A program made the position numbers and the translations under genes. From an uncultured Oscillospiraceae bacterium (GTDB taxonomy: Bacteria > Bacillota > Clostridia > Oscillospirales > Oscillospiraceae): a DNA stretch of 64,000 bases. Shown one piece after another: positions 45,947 to 53,330 of the stretch; within the stretch, counting starts at the first letter, position 1; every line of letters begins with the position of its first letter. The stretch spans positions 33,383 to 97,382 of the forward strand of contig CANQRM010000010.1 of assembly GCA_947626265.1 (NCBI GenBank), given 5' to 3'. The notes under the pieces were generated by a model that worked only from the letters and a program-made list of their open reading frames with translations, searched no databases and was not told the DNA's origin.

Positions 45947-46600
45947 ATGCCTAAAAGTGCCGTGACGCCGACCCGGATGGTCCTGAACCAGCTGAAGGGA
46001 CGGCTCCGTACCGCCAGCCGCGGCCACAAGCTCTTAAAGGACAAGCGGGACGAGGAGATGCGCCAGTTCATGGACATCGTCCGCCGCAACAAGGTCCTGC
46101 GGGAGAAGGTGGACGAGGGACTGTCCGGCGCCTTTGCCGCCATGAGCATGGCCAGCGCCGTCATGAGCCCGGAGATGCTGGAGCAGAGCCTGCTCTACGC
46201 CCGGCAGCGGATGGAGCTGGACGTGTCCCACAAGAACATTATGAGCGTGAACGTGCCGGTGTACCACTTCGACCAGCAGTCCCCGGACGAGAGCGGCCAG
46301 CTGCCCTACGGCTTTGCCCAGACCAGCGGCGAGCTGGACGACGCGCTCCGGCAGCTCTACGACGTGTTCAACGACATGCTGGAGCTGGCGGAGGTGGAGA
46401 AGACCATGCAGCTGCTGGCGGAGGACATCGAGAAGACCCGCCGCCGGGTAAACGCCCTGGAATACGTGATGATCCCGGAGCTGCAGGAGAACATCCGCTA
46501 CATCACCATGAAGCTGGCGGAGAACGAGTCTGCCACCAAGGTGCGCCTCATGAAGGTGAAGGAGATGGTTCTCCAGCAGGCCCACCACTACGAGCGGTAA
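45947..46600 (+). CDS. ntpD: V-type ATP synthase subunit D (central shaft)
   Basis: A 217-residue coiled-coil shaft subunit. The N-terminal helix VTPTRMVLNQLKGRLRTASRGHKLLKDKRDE and the C-terminal helix RRRVNALEYVMIPELQENIRYI are conserved. It is the last gene of the operon and is followed by a strong terminator. The gene order H-I-K-E-C-F-A-B-D is that of clostridial ntp operons. Confidence 0.95.
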   Translation: MPKSAVTPTRMVLNQLKGRLRTASRGHKLLKDKRDEEMRQFMDIVRRNKVLREKVDEGLSGAFAAMSMASAVMSPEMLEQSLLYARQRMELDVSHKNIMSVNVPVYHFDQQSPDESGQLPYGFAQTSGELDDALRQLYDVFNDMLELAEVEKTMQLLAEDIEKTRRRVNALEYVMIPELQENIRYITMKLAENESATKVRLMKVKEMVLQQAHHYER

Positions 46601-46615
46601 AGCGAATATCGCGCA

Positions 46616-46649
46616 AAAGTCCCGCAGGCGTCGCCCGCGGGACTTTTTT
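46616..46649 (+). terminator. Rho-independent terminator after the V-ATPase operon
   Basis: A 10-bp stem (AAAGTCCCGC / GCGGGACTTT) with an 11-base loop, running into TTTTTT. Confidence 0.92.
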
Positions 46650-46660
46650 ATATCTTCCTA

Positions 46661-46689
46661 TTGACAACAGGGAATGACAAGAGTATGAT
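46661..46689 (+). promoter_or_regulatory. Promoter of the xre-DUF3169 operon
   Basis: A consensus TTGACA (46661-46666), a 17-base spacer and TATGAT (46684-46689). The -35 region overlaps the first TGACAA operator hexamer. Confidence 0.8.
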
Positions 46690-46734
46690 GCAAAATGACA
46701 AGGATATTTGTCAATCGGACAAAGAAAATTGTCA
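46662..46734. promoter_or_regulatory. Array of five TGACAA/TTGTCA hexamers (operator candidate)
   Basis: TGACAA occurs at 46662, 46675 and 46696 and TTGTCA at 46708 and 46729. The third and fourth form a perfect inverted repeat with a 6-base spacer (46696-46713). They cover the -35 box, the spacer and the leader of the downstream xre gene, as expected for autoregulation. Confidence 0.7.
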
Positions 46735-46747
46735 CTGGAGGTACGCT

Positions 46748-46966
46748 ATGATCCTGTGCAACCGGCTGAAGGAGCGACGGGCGGCCCTGAATGTGAACCA
46801 GCAGGAGATGGGGCGGCTGTGCGGCGTTTCCCGGCAGACCATCAGCCTCATCGAGCGGGGGGACTATTCCCCCTCGGTCACCCTGGCCCTGACCATCGCG
46901 AAGGTCTGCGGCGTGGCGGTGGAGGACGTTTTCTATCTGAAGGAGGAAGAGGAAAATGGAAAATAA
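46748..46966 (+). CDS. Xre family transcriptional regulator
   Basis: A 72-residue helix-turn-helix protein (ILCNRLKERRAALNVNQQEMGRLCGVSRQTISLIERGDYSPSV...), ending in an acidic tail. The start at 46748 is fixed by TGGAGGT seven bases upstream; earlier in-frame ATGs lie in the operator array. It overlaps the DUF3169 gene by 11 bases. The five-hexamer array at its promoter makes autoregulation likely. Confidence 0.92.
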   Translation: MILCNRLKERRAALNVNQQEMGRLCGVSRQTISLIERGDYSPSVTLALTIAKVCGVAVEDVFYLKEEEENGK

Positions 46967-47750
46967 CGACGCGAAAAAGGCCAACCGGAAGGCTCTGCCC
47001 AAGTTTTTGCTGCTGCTGATCGCCAGCGCGGCGGCGGGCGGCGTGATAGGGCATTTCTCCGTCCGGTACGGCCTGGACGGCCTGGCGGCACCCATGAAGG
47101 CCGCCGGGGCAGTGTTCGCCGGCCATGTGGCCCCCTGGCTGCTGGTGGCCATGGCCGTGCTGGTGCCCGCGACGGCTATTCCGTTCTACCGGCAGGCAAA
47201 GAAGCTGCTGGCCGGCTGGGACGGGGAGGATGAGGATGTGTCCGACGCCGTGGACGAAAAGCTCTCCGCCGCCATATGGATCGTGAGCGCGGCGATCATC
47301 ATCGGCTATTTTCTCCTCGCCGCGGCCTATTCCGGGGGCTTCGCCGCTTTCGAGAACGATAAGAGCGCGTACATGGTACTTCTCGGCATCGGGGGGTTCC
47401 TGGCGGTGCTCGTCGAGTGCATCCTCATCCAGCAGAAATGCGTGGACGCGGCAAAAAAGACGAACCCGGAGAAGACCGCGTCGGTCTATGACATGCGGTT
47501 CCAAAAGAAGTGGATGGACAGCTGCGACGAGGCGGAGAAGGCCATGGTCGGCAAGTGCGCCTTCAAAGCTTTCAGCGCCGCCAGCTCCGTATGCAACGCC
47601 CTGGCCTTGGTGTTCACCCTCTCGGCGCTCATCTTCAATACCGGATTCCTGCCCGTCCTGGCAGTGTGCCTCGTGTGGCTCGTCGGCCAGTGCGTCTACT
47701 GCCGCGAGGCTATGAAGTGCGGCAGGAGAGGGAACAGGGACATTTTGTGA
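46956..47750 (+). CDS. DUF3169 family membrane protein
   Basis: A 264-residue integral membrane protein with six hydrophobic segments. It matches the DUF3169 layout: an N-terminal pair of spans, a loop with FYRQAKKLL, two middle spans and a final pair. The family is commonly paired with a small Xre regulator in Firmicutes. Its function is unknown. It overlaps the xre gene by 11 bases. Confidence 0.82.
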   Translation: MENNDAKKANRKALPKFLLLLIASAAAGGVIGHFSVRYGLDGLAAPMKAAGAVFAGHVAPWLLVAMAVLVPATAIPFYRQAKKLLAGWDGEDEDVSDAVDEKLSAAIWIVSAAIIIGYFLLAAAYSGGFAAFENDKSAYMVLLGIGGFLAVLVECILIQQKCVDAAKKTNPEKTASVYDMRFQKKWMDSCDEAEKAMVGKCAFKAFSAASSVCNALALVFTLSALIFNTGFLPVLAVCLVWLVGQCVYCREAMKCGRRGNRDIL

Positions 47751-47848
47751 ACCCATGAGCGATGACGCCAAGGGACGGTATCCGTGTGCTTGACAGATCG
47801 ACGGACACATCGTAAAATAAAGTTGTGAGTTGTGTGGAGGGATATCAT

Positions 47849-48136
47849 TTGGTATTTGAGTGGGATGATGAAAAGGAACGGCAAAACATATTGAAACATG
47901 GGATCGATTTCCGCACAGCGTCCATGGTGTTTTTTGATGAAGCACGGATCGAAAACTATGATAAGGAGCATAGTATATCCGAAGATCGGTATATCGTCAT
48001 AGGGAAAGTCCATGAGATCCTTTTTGTCGTTTATACGGAAAGAAAAGAAAACATCCGTCTGATCTCAGCCAGACTAGCTACAGCCCATGAGAGGAGGCTC
48101 TACTATGATAGTAACGTATTCCCCTTCCAAGGATGA
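47849..48136 (+). CDS. BrnT family toxin
   Basis: A 95-residue BrnT-like ribonuclease toxin. The family start FEWDDEKERQNILKHGIDF and the later RLISARLATAHERRLYY are present. The TTG start at 47849 is inferred from GGAGGG seven bases upstream and from the family N-terminus; in-frame GTG codons lie further upstream. The gene is less GC-rich than the preceding core genes. It overlaps its partner by 32 bases. Confidence 0.87.
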   Translation: MVFEWDDEKERQNILKHGIDFRTASMVFFDEARIENYDKEHSISEDRYIVIGKVHEILFVVYTERKENIRLISARLATAHERRLYYDSNVFPFQG

Positions 48137-48293
48137 TAAACTCACGCCTGCTCAAATCGAAGCTATAGAGAGGGCCAAGAAACTCCCCCCTGTTTTTGAC
48201 GAGGATAGCCCCGCTCTCACGCCAGCAATGGAAAAGGGCCTGCTTGTAAGTGCCGCGCAGAGAAACAGACTGATGAAAACGAAACAGGCATGA
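48105..48293 (+). CDS. BrnA-like short antitoxin partner
   Basis: A 62-residue acidic-to-neutral protein (MIVTYSPSKDDKLTPAQIEAIERAKKLP...). It follows BrnT with an overlap, in the position of BrnA. It is shorter than classic BrnA and lacks an obvious ribbon-helix-helix, so the antitoxin role rests mainly on position. AGAGGAGG precedes the ATG at 48105. Confidence 0.65.
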   Translation: MIVTYSPSKDDKLTPAQIEAIERAKKLPPVFDEDSPALTPAMEKGLLVSAAQRNRLMKTKQA

Positions 48294-48356
48294 TTCGTCA
48301 TTTATTCATCAACTGGACCGTGAAACTTTCGTCAAAGTAACCGGGCCGTAGGCAAT

Positions 48357-48392
48357 AAAAGCGTCGGAGCAAAGCGAGCTTTGCTCCGACGC
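48357..48392 (-). terminator. Terminator of the truncated tRNA-Arg gene
   Basis: On the minus strand a perfect 15-bp stem (GCGTCGGAGCAAAGC / GCTTTGCTCCGACGC) with a 2-base loop, followed by TTTT. It directly follows the tRNA CCA end. Confidence 0.85.
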
Positions 48393-48437
48393 TGGCACCC
48401 ATGAGACGATTCGAACGTCCGACCTGCCGCTTAGGAG
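48393..48437 (-). other. tRNA-Arg(CCU) 3' fragment, attachment-site scar
   Basis: On the minus strand, from the anticodon loop CTCCTAA through the stem arm GCGGC, variable loop AGGTC, T arm (GGACG-TTCGAAT-CGTCT) and acceptor CATGGGT to GCCA, this is the 3' half of a tRNA. Upstream of the anticodon loop no pairing 5' stem or D arm follows, so the gene is cut there. This is the usual outcome of tyrosine-recombinase integration at a tRNA gene. Confidence 0.8.
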
Positions 48438-48446
48438 AACCACGGA

Positions 48447-48554
48447 TTAAGCCAATTCGATTGTACCGTAGCGACCTGTGATGTCATTTTTTGCCCTATT
48501 TCCAAGCATTTGCGGACATTTCATGTATTTTGAAGGACCCTGCAATTTCTTCAT
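48447..48554 (-). CDS. Possible 35-residue ORF at the element's left end
   Basis: Reads MKKLQGPSKYMKCPQMLGNR... and ends IELA, 10 bases from the tRNA scar. I recognise no family, and the ribosome site is weak. It could be a small element gene or the remnant of a recombinase gene end. Confidence 0.3.
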   Translation of the reverse strand: MKKLQGPSKYMKCPQMLGNRAKNDITGRYGTIELA

Positions 48555-48613
48555 CTTTCTTCTATCTCCGCGTCAAGCTGATGGAAAAATGATTAGACGG
48601 AGACCAGGCGGAC

Positions 48614-48648
48614 ACAGTTAGTTCACATCAGAAAGGTGAACCAACTGT
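48614..48648. repeat. Inverted repeat near the element's left end
   Basis: ACAGTTAGTTCAC and GTGAACCAACTGT match in inverted orientation with one mismatch and a 9-base spacer. This could be an operator or a recombinase arm-binding site. The rest of 48294-48726 holds the tRNA scar, two hairpins and no convincing gene. Confidence 0.55.
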
Positions 48649-48679
48649 CCCAAAACAAGTAAATACGGTTCGTAACCTT

Positions 48680-48709
48680 GCCGCTCATGTTTACATGAGC
48701 GGCTTTTTT
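48680..48709 (+). terminator. Hairpin plus T-run just before the ribosome site of the 124-residue gene
   Basis: A 10-bp stem (GCCGCTCATG / CATGAGCGGC) with loop TTTA, then TTTTTT, 4 bases before AGGAGG. It resembles the elements at 49141 and 59930. Confidence 0.8.
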
Positions 48710-48726
48710 ATTAGGAGGATAAAACC

Positions 48727-49101
48727 ATGAAAAAGGACCACAATGCCACCGAAAACAAACAAAAGACTGCCATGCCATCCACTGCTGACCTTATCAACAT
48801 GATCTCAGGGGCCTACACATCCCCGCTTTGGGATGAACTTCGCTACTATGCGGGTTCTCTGGACACGCTCCGCAAACTCCAAACAGTCATCGTCGCTCTC
48901 CAGGAGTGCGGAAAAAGCGCAGAGGCATTCGACCTCATTATCGCTCTCCATGACCTCACCGACCTTGATGTGCCGGAGGCCGTTGCAGGTTTGGAGCCCT
49001 TTCCCGACGGCATAAAAATGTTTGTAGATGAGTTCATCGCAGACACGAAAGACATTATGTGTGACTTTGAGGCAGAAGAAGCTGTCAGCGAGGGAATTTG
49101 A
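48727..49101 (+). CDS. Conjugative-element hypothetical protein
   Basis: A 124-residue soluble acidic helical protein (STADLINMISGAYTSPLWDELRYYAG...). No family was recognised. It lies between the element's left end and the pilus operon, with AGGAGG nine bases before the ATG. The terminator-like hairpin directly ahead suggests attenuation. It does not look like a structural pilus gene. Confidence 0.7.
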   Translation: MKKDHNATENKQKTAMPSTADLINMISGAYTSPLWDELRYYAGSLDTLRKLQTVIVALQECGKSAEAFDLIIALHDLTDLDVPEAVAGLEPFPDGIKMFVDEFIADTKDIMCDFEAEEAVSEGI

Positions 49102-49140
49102 TATTGTTCAAAGCGAGGGCAGCGCGCCCTCTATTTGGAA

Positions 49141-49168
49141 GCCGCTCATGAAATGGGCGGCTATTTTT
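49141..49168 (+). terminator. Hairpin plus T-run before the adhesin gene
   Basis: A 9-bp stem (GCCGCTCAT / ATGGGCGGC, one G-U) with loop GAA, then TATTTTTG. It starts with the same GCCGCTCATG as the element at 48680 and lies 8 bases before AAGGAGG. Confidence 0.7.
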
Positions 49169-49189
49169 GTTCTACAAGGAGGAAAACCA

Positions 49190-52100
49190 GTGAAGAAGCT
49201 CAAACACCTGTTGCCCCTGCTCTTGGTCGCTGTGCTTCTGTTGAGCTTGACGCCCCTTGGGGTGTTTGCTCAGGAAGATACCAGTGCAGACCCGGCAGAG
49301 GCAACGCCTACCCCGGTAACGCCGGGTGACATTGTTTCTTCGGGCAGTGACCCGGAAACGACCACACCTCCGGCAGAAACCGCCGCTCCCACGGCCACGC
49401 CTGCCCCCGCACCCACAGCGGAGCCCACGCCCGTGCCCACGGCGGCTCCGACTGAAACGCCCGCCCCCACCGAGGCCCCGGAGATCGGGCCTCCCGGTAT
49501 GGATGGCCCCGGCATTGAGGAGCCCTGGGGCGACGGCGTGTTCGTGGGCGACAACAATCCCTCTCTGGACGAGATATACTCCGCCGCCAGCGGCAGCGCT
49601 ACGATCTCTGTACAGGGCTGCTATGATTCTTCCGGCAGCGTCATCAAGTATTACAGCTCTTTTTACTACTCCGGCCGCTATGTGGGCGGCAACGGCAGCG
49701 CCCGGCATATCCTCTATGCAAACGGCCAGCCGGCCTACTGCTTGGAGCCCGGCAAGTACCTGGTGGGCGGCTCTGTCGTTTCCACCAGCGCGGCTTCTCT
49801 CTGGAACAGCTATTCCACCGAAAAGCGGGACGCCATCAAGATGAGCCTGCTGTGCGGCGTGGAGGGCAACAGCAACAGCTTAAGCGGGTCCTATGGCTCC
49901 AAGTACACCGCCACGCAGATGGTCATGTGGGAGTTCATTGTAGGCTGCCGCAATACCTATCCGCCCTATGCCTGCACCAACACCAAGGTCATTGACTCCG
50001 TATGCGGCGGTGGCTGGAACAGTGAGGTCAAGACGGTCTATAACCAGATCGTCAGCACCATGCAGAACTATGGGACGCTGCCTAGCTTTGCCAATTCCAC
50101 GAATGCACCGCCTGCATCCCACCAGATGACTCTCCGGAGTGGTGTGTATACCCTTACCTTGACGGACTCCAACAGTGTGCTGTCCAACTTCGTCTTTTCT
50201 AGTTCCAACAGCGCTCTTCGCTTCAATGTGGTGGGGAATCGGTTGGTTATCACATCCACTTCGGCCATAGACAACGCCACTGTGAATGTGTCCCGCAAGA
50301 ACGCGGTATCTGCCAGTTCTACCATCACGGCTTACGGCGGAACCGATCTGCAAGAGACTATCATCGGCATCGAAGCTACGAGCAACACTTCCGGGTGGTT
50401 CACGGTCAATGCCGAGCCGGAGGCCCCGCCTCCTCCTTCTAAGCCCACATTGACAATCAAAAAAACTGCCGAAGATGGGAATGTAAGCAACATTGAATTT
50501 ACCCTTGTTGGGATCGGAGGCGAGGCAAGTAATGCGTTTCATAGCGTCTACACTGACCAAAATGGTGTAATTACCAAGGAGCTTGCACCGGGCACCTATA
50601 TGATAACCGAGCAGACGCCCAGCGGCTATGTCGCCACGCCCAAATCCCAGCAGGTCACGCTCCAGAGCGGTGACAATACTTCCGTCAGTTTCTATAATGC
50701 CCTTGAAAAAGGAACCGTAAAGATCGTCAAGACCTCGGATGATGGGGTCGTCAGCGGTATCAAATTCACCGTTTCCGGCCCCAGCGGGACGCAGACCGTG
50801 ACCACTGGCTCTGGCGGGACTATCAGTGTGCCCAATCTCACCCCTGGCACCTACACCGTGACCGAAACTGTCCCCTCTGGATATACCGCTGACAAAGCCT
50901 CACAGACCGTCACGGTAAAAGCGGGCCAGGCGGCAGAGGTCGATTTTCACAACTCGCCTGCCAAGGGCAACTTAAAAATTGTCAAGACCTCGGATGATGG
51001 TGTTGTCAACGGAATCAAGTTCAATATCGTCGGAACCGCCTATAACCATACCTTTTCTACCGATGCCAAGGGCGTTCTCAATGTCGTTGGGCTCACGCCT
51101 GGCACCTACACCGTGACGGAGCAGGTCCCCAGCGGATATACCGCAGATAAAGCCTCGCAAACCGTTACCGTCGAAGTTGGCAAGAAGGCGGAAGTGCATT
51201 TTCACAACAGCTTGCAGAAAGGCGGTTTGAAGATAGCTAAAACCTCCAGCGACGGCAAAGTGGCCGGGATCACGTTCACGGTCACGGGAAATAGCGTCAG
51301 CAAGACCGTTACCACCGGCTCGGATGGCACCATTACCATCCCTGACCTTGCGCCCGGCAGTTACTCCGTGACCGAAACCGTCCCCAGCGGCTACACCGCA
51401 GACAAAGCCTCGCAGACTGTGACTGTCACGAATGGGAAAACCGCCACCGTTACGTTTAAGAACACCTTGAAAACTGGGGGCCTCAAGATCGTCAAGACCT
51501 CGGATGATGGTCATATCAGCGGCATCCAGTTTACCGTTAAGGGCGGCTCGGTGAATCAAACCGTCACCAGCGGTTCGGACGGCACCATCACCGTCCCGGA
51601 CCTCACCCCCGGCCAGTACACGGTCACAGAGCAGGTCCCGGCGGCCTATTCCTGTGATAATCCGTCGCAGACCGTGACCGTGGAATATGACAAGACTGCC
51701 ACCGTTACTTTCCGCAACACCCTCAAAACCGGGAACCTCAAGATCGTCAAGACCTCGGACGACGGGCACATCAGCGGTATCCAGTTCACTGTCAAGGGCG
51801 GTTCTGTCAATAAGACCGTCACCAGCGGCACGGACGGCACCATCACTGTCCCCGGCATGACCCCCGGCCAGTACACGGTCACGGAGCAGGTCCCGGCGGG
51901 GTATGCCTGTGATAATCCGTCGCAGATCGTGACCGTGGAATATGACAAGACCGCTACCGTCACTTTCCGCAACACCCTCAAAACCGGGAATATCAAGATC
52001 GTCAAGACCGCAGATGACGGACATATCAGCGGCATCCAGTTTACGGTCAAAGGTGGGAGCATCAATCAGACCGTCACCAGCGGAACGGACGGCACCATCA

Positions 52101-53314
52101 CCGTCCCCGGCCTCGTTCCCGGCCAGTACACCGTGACAGAGAATGTCCCGGAGGGCTATGTATGTGAGGTCCCCTCGCAGACCGTCACTGTGGAATACGA
52201 CAAGACAGCCGAGATCCGCTTTGCGAACGAGTTGAAGGTGTGGCGCGTGGCCGTCACGAAAGTGGACGCCGACGAAGGTGTGCGCCGGAGCAGCCGCGCC
52301 ACACTGGAGGGCGCACAGTACGGCGTGTACCATGACGGCGCACTCCAGGACACCTACACCACGGACAGCGGCGGTCATTTTACCACCAACTATTACGCTT
52401 GTGGCACTGGCTGGACCTTACAAGAGATCAAGGCCCCTCCGGGCTATACGGTAGACTCAACTTCCTATTCCATCGGCCTTGCTCCGGGAAGCGCCCAGCT
52501 TGCCATCAACGAGACGGAGTTGACGGTGCCGGAGGAGATCATCAAGGGCAAACTGCTTATCACCAAACAGGACGCAGAAACGCATACGCCCCTGGCCGGT
52601 GCCGTGTTCACCGTCTATGATGAGAGCGGGGCCACCGTGACCGAGGCCACCACCGGGGAGGACGGCACTGCCACCGTGGAGGAGCTTCCTTATGGGAAGT
52701 ATACGGCTAAGGAGACCACGGCCCCGGAGGGCTATCTGCTGGATGATTCCGTTTTCGACTTCTCTATCGAAACGGACGGCCAGGAGGTACAGCTCACGCG
52801 GGATAACTACCCGGCCATAGGCTCCATCACCGTCCACAAGGCCGATACCCAGGGCAACACCCTCGCCGGTGCGTCCTATCTTCTGGAATGGTCCCAGGAC
52901 GGCGGACCCTGGCAGCCCGTCACCTTCCGCAACAGCACGACGGCCACCGCTGGCGGCTGTACCAGCCTGGCCCTGGAAAACGGTCAGCTTACCACCGGCG
53001 CGGATGGCGCAGTGAAGTTTGACGGCCTGCTGGCAGACAAGAAGGTGCAGTACCGGCTCACAGAGACAAAGGCCCCGGAGGGCCTGTCCCTGCTGAAGGA
53101 CCCCGTGTTCCAGGGAACGCTCCCCTTTGACGCCACGACCGGACCTCTGTACGACATTGCCTATACCGTCACCAACAACCACATCACCACTCTGCCGCAG
53201 ACAGGCTCTTCCGGCCTGCTGTTGCCCGTGACTGTCGGCACTGCCCTTCTGGGTATGGCCGGCTGCGCGGGCTTTTTTGTTGTCCGCAGCCGCAAGAAAT
53301 CCAAATCCAACTAA
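49190..53314 (+). CDS. LPXTG-anchored adhesin with thioester domain and CnaB repeats (pilus tip candidate)
   Basis: A 1374-residue surface protein. The GTG start follows AAGGAGG, then a signal peptide (MKKLKHLLPLLLVAVLLLSLTPLGVFA) and a Pro/Thr-rich stretch to about 110. A thioester-type domain follows, with Cys184 (PAYCLEP) and Gln243 (ATQMVMWEF). From about residue 418 come seven CnaB-like units; six are exactly 85 residues long (508-1017) and show the Lys (LKIVKTSDDG), Glu (YTVTEQ) and Asn (FRNT) of isopeptide-forming domains. Three more SpaA-type domains precede LPQTG (1335-1339), a membrane span and a basic tail. It is probably the tip adhesin of the downstream pilus. Confidence 0.9.
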   Translation: MKKLKHLLPLLLVAVLLLSLTPLGVFAQEDTSADPAEATPTPVTPGDIVSSGSDPETTTPPAETAAPTATPAPAPTAEPTPVPTAAPTETPAPTEAPEIGPPGMDGPGIEEPWGDGVFVGDNNPSLDEIYSAASGSATISVQGCYDSSGSVIKYYSSFYYSGRYVGGNGSARHILYANGQPAYCLEPGKYLVGGSVVSTSAASLWNSYSTEKRDAIKMSLLCGVEGNSNSLSGSYGSKYTATQMVMWEFIVGCRNTYPPYACTNTKVIDSVCGGGWNSEVKTVYNQIVSTMQNYGTLPSFANSTNAPPASHQMTLRSGVYTLTLTDSNSVLSNFVFSSSNSALRFNVVGNRLVITSTSAIDNATVNVSRKNAVSASSTITAYGGTDLQETIIGIEATSNTSGWFTVNAEPEAPPPPSKPTLTIKKTAEDGNVSNIEFTLVGIGGEASNAFHSVYTDQNGVITKELAPGTYMITEQTPSGYVATPKSQQVTLQSGDNTSVSFYNALEKGTVKIVKTSDDGVVSGIKFTVSGPSGTQTVTTGSGGTISVPNLTPGTYTVTETVPSGYTADKASQTVTVKAGQAAEVDFHNSPAKGNLKIVKTSDDGVVNGIKFNIVGTAYNHTFSTDAKGVLNVVGLTPGTYTVTEQVPSGYTADKASQTVTVEVGKKAEVHFHNSLQKGGLKIAKTSSDGKVAGITFTVTGNSVSKTVTTGSDGTITIPDLAPGSYSVTETVPSGYTADKASQTVTVTNGKTATVTFKNTLKTGGLKIVKTSDDGHISGIQFTVKGGSVNQTVTSGSDGTITVPDLTPGQYTVTEQVPAAYSCDNPSQTVTVEYDKTATVTFRNTLKTGNLKIVKTSDDGHISGIQFTVKGGSVNKTVTSGTDGTITVPGMTPGQYTVTEQVPAGYACDNPSQIVTVEYDKTATVTFRNTLKTGNIKIVKTADDGHISGIQFTVKGGSINQTVTSGTDGTITVPGLVPGQYTVTENVPEGYVCEVPSQTVTVEYDKTAEIRFANELKVWRVAVTKVDADEGVRRSSRATLEGAQYGVYHDGALQDTYTTDSGGHFTTNYYACGTGWTLQEIKAPPGYTVDSTSYSIGLAPGSAQLAINETELTVPEEIIKGKLLITKQDAETHTPLAGAVFTVYDESGATVTEATTGEDGTATVEELPYGKYTAKETTAPEGYLLDDSVFDFSIETDGQEVQLTRDNYPAIGSITVHKADTQGNTLAGASYLLEWSQDGGPWQPVTFRNSTTATAGGCTSLALENGQLTTGADGAVKFDGLLADKKVQYRLTETKAPEGLSLLKDPVFQGTLPFDATTGPLYDIAYTVTNNHITTLPQTGSSGLLLPVTVGTALLGMAGCAGFFVVRSRKKSKSN
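50711..52240 (+). repeat. Six tandem 255-bp coding repeats
   Basis: Unit starts fall exactly at 50711, 50966, 51221, 51476, 51731 and 51986. Each encodes one 85-residue CnaB domain. The last three units are the most alike, which indicates recent duplication or exchange. Confidence 0.9.
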
Positions 53315-53330
53315 AAAAGGAGCATGAACC

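Noticed and set aside
50711..52240. A CRISPR-like or satellite array
   Set aside because: The period is 255 bp, the frame stays open, and each unit encodes a CnaB domain.
50972..52378. A 468-codon minus-strand open frame opposite the CnaB repeats
   Set aside because: It mirrors the 255-bp repeats of the sense gene and shows no family features.
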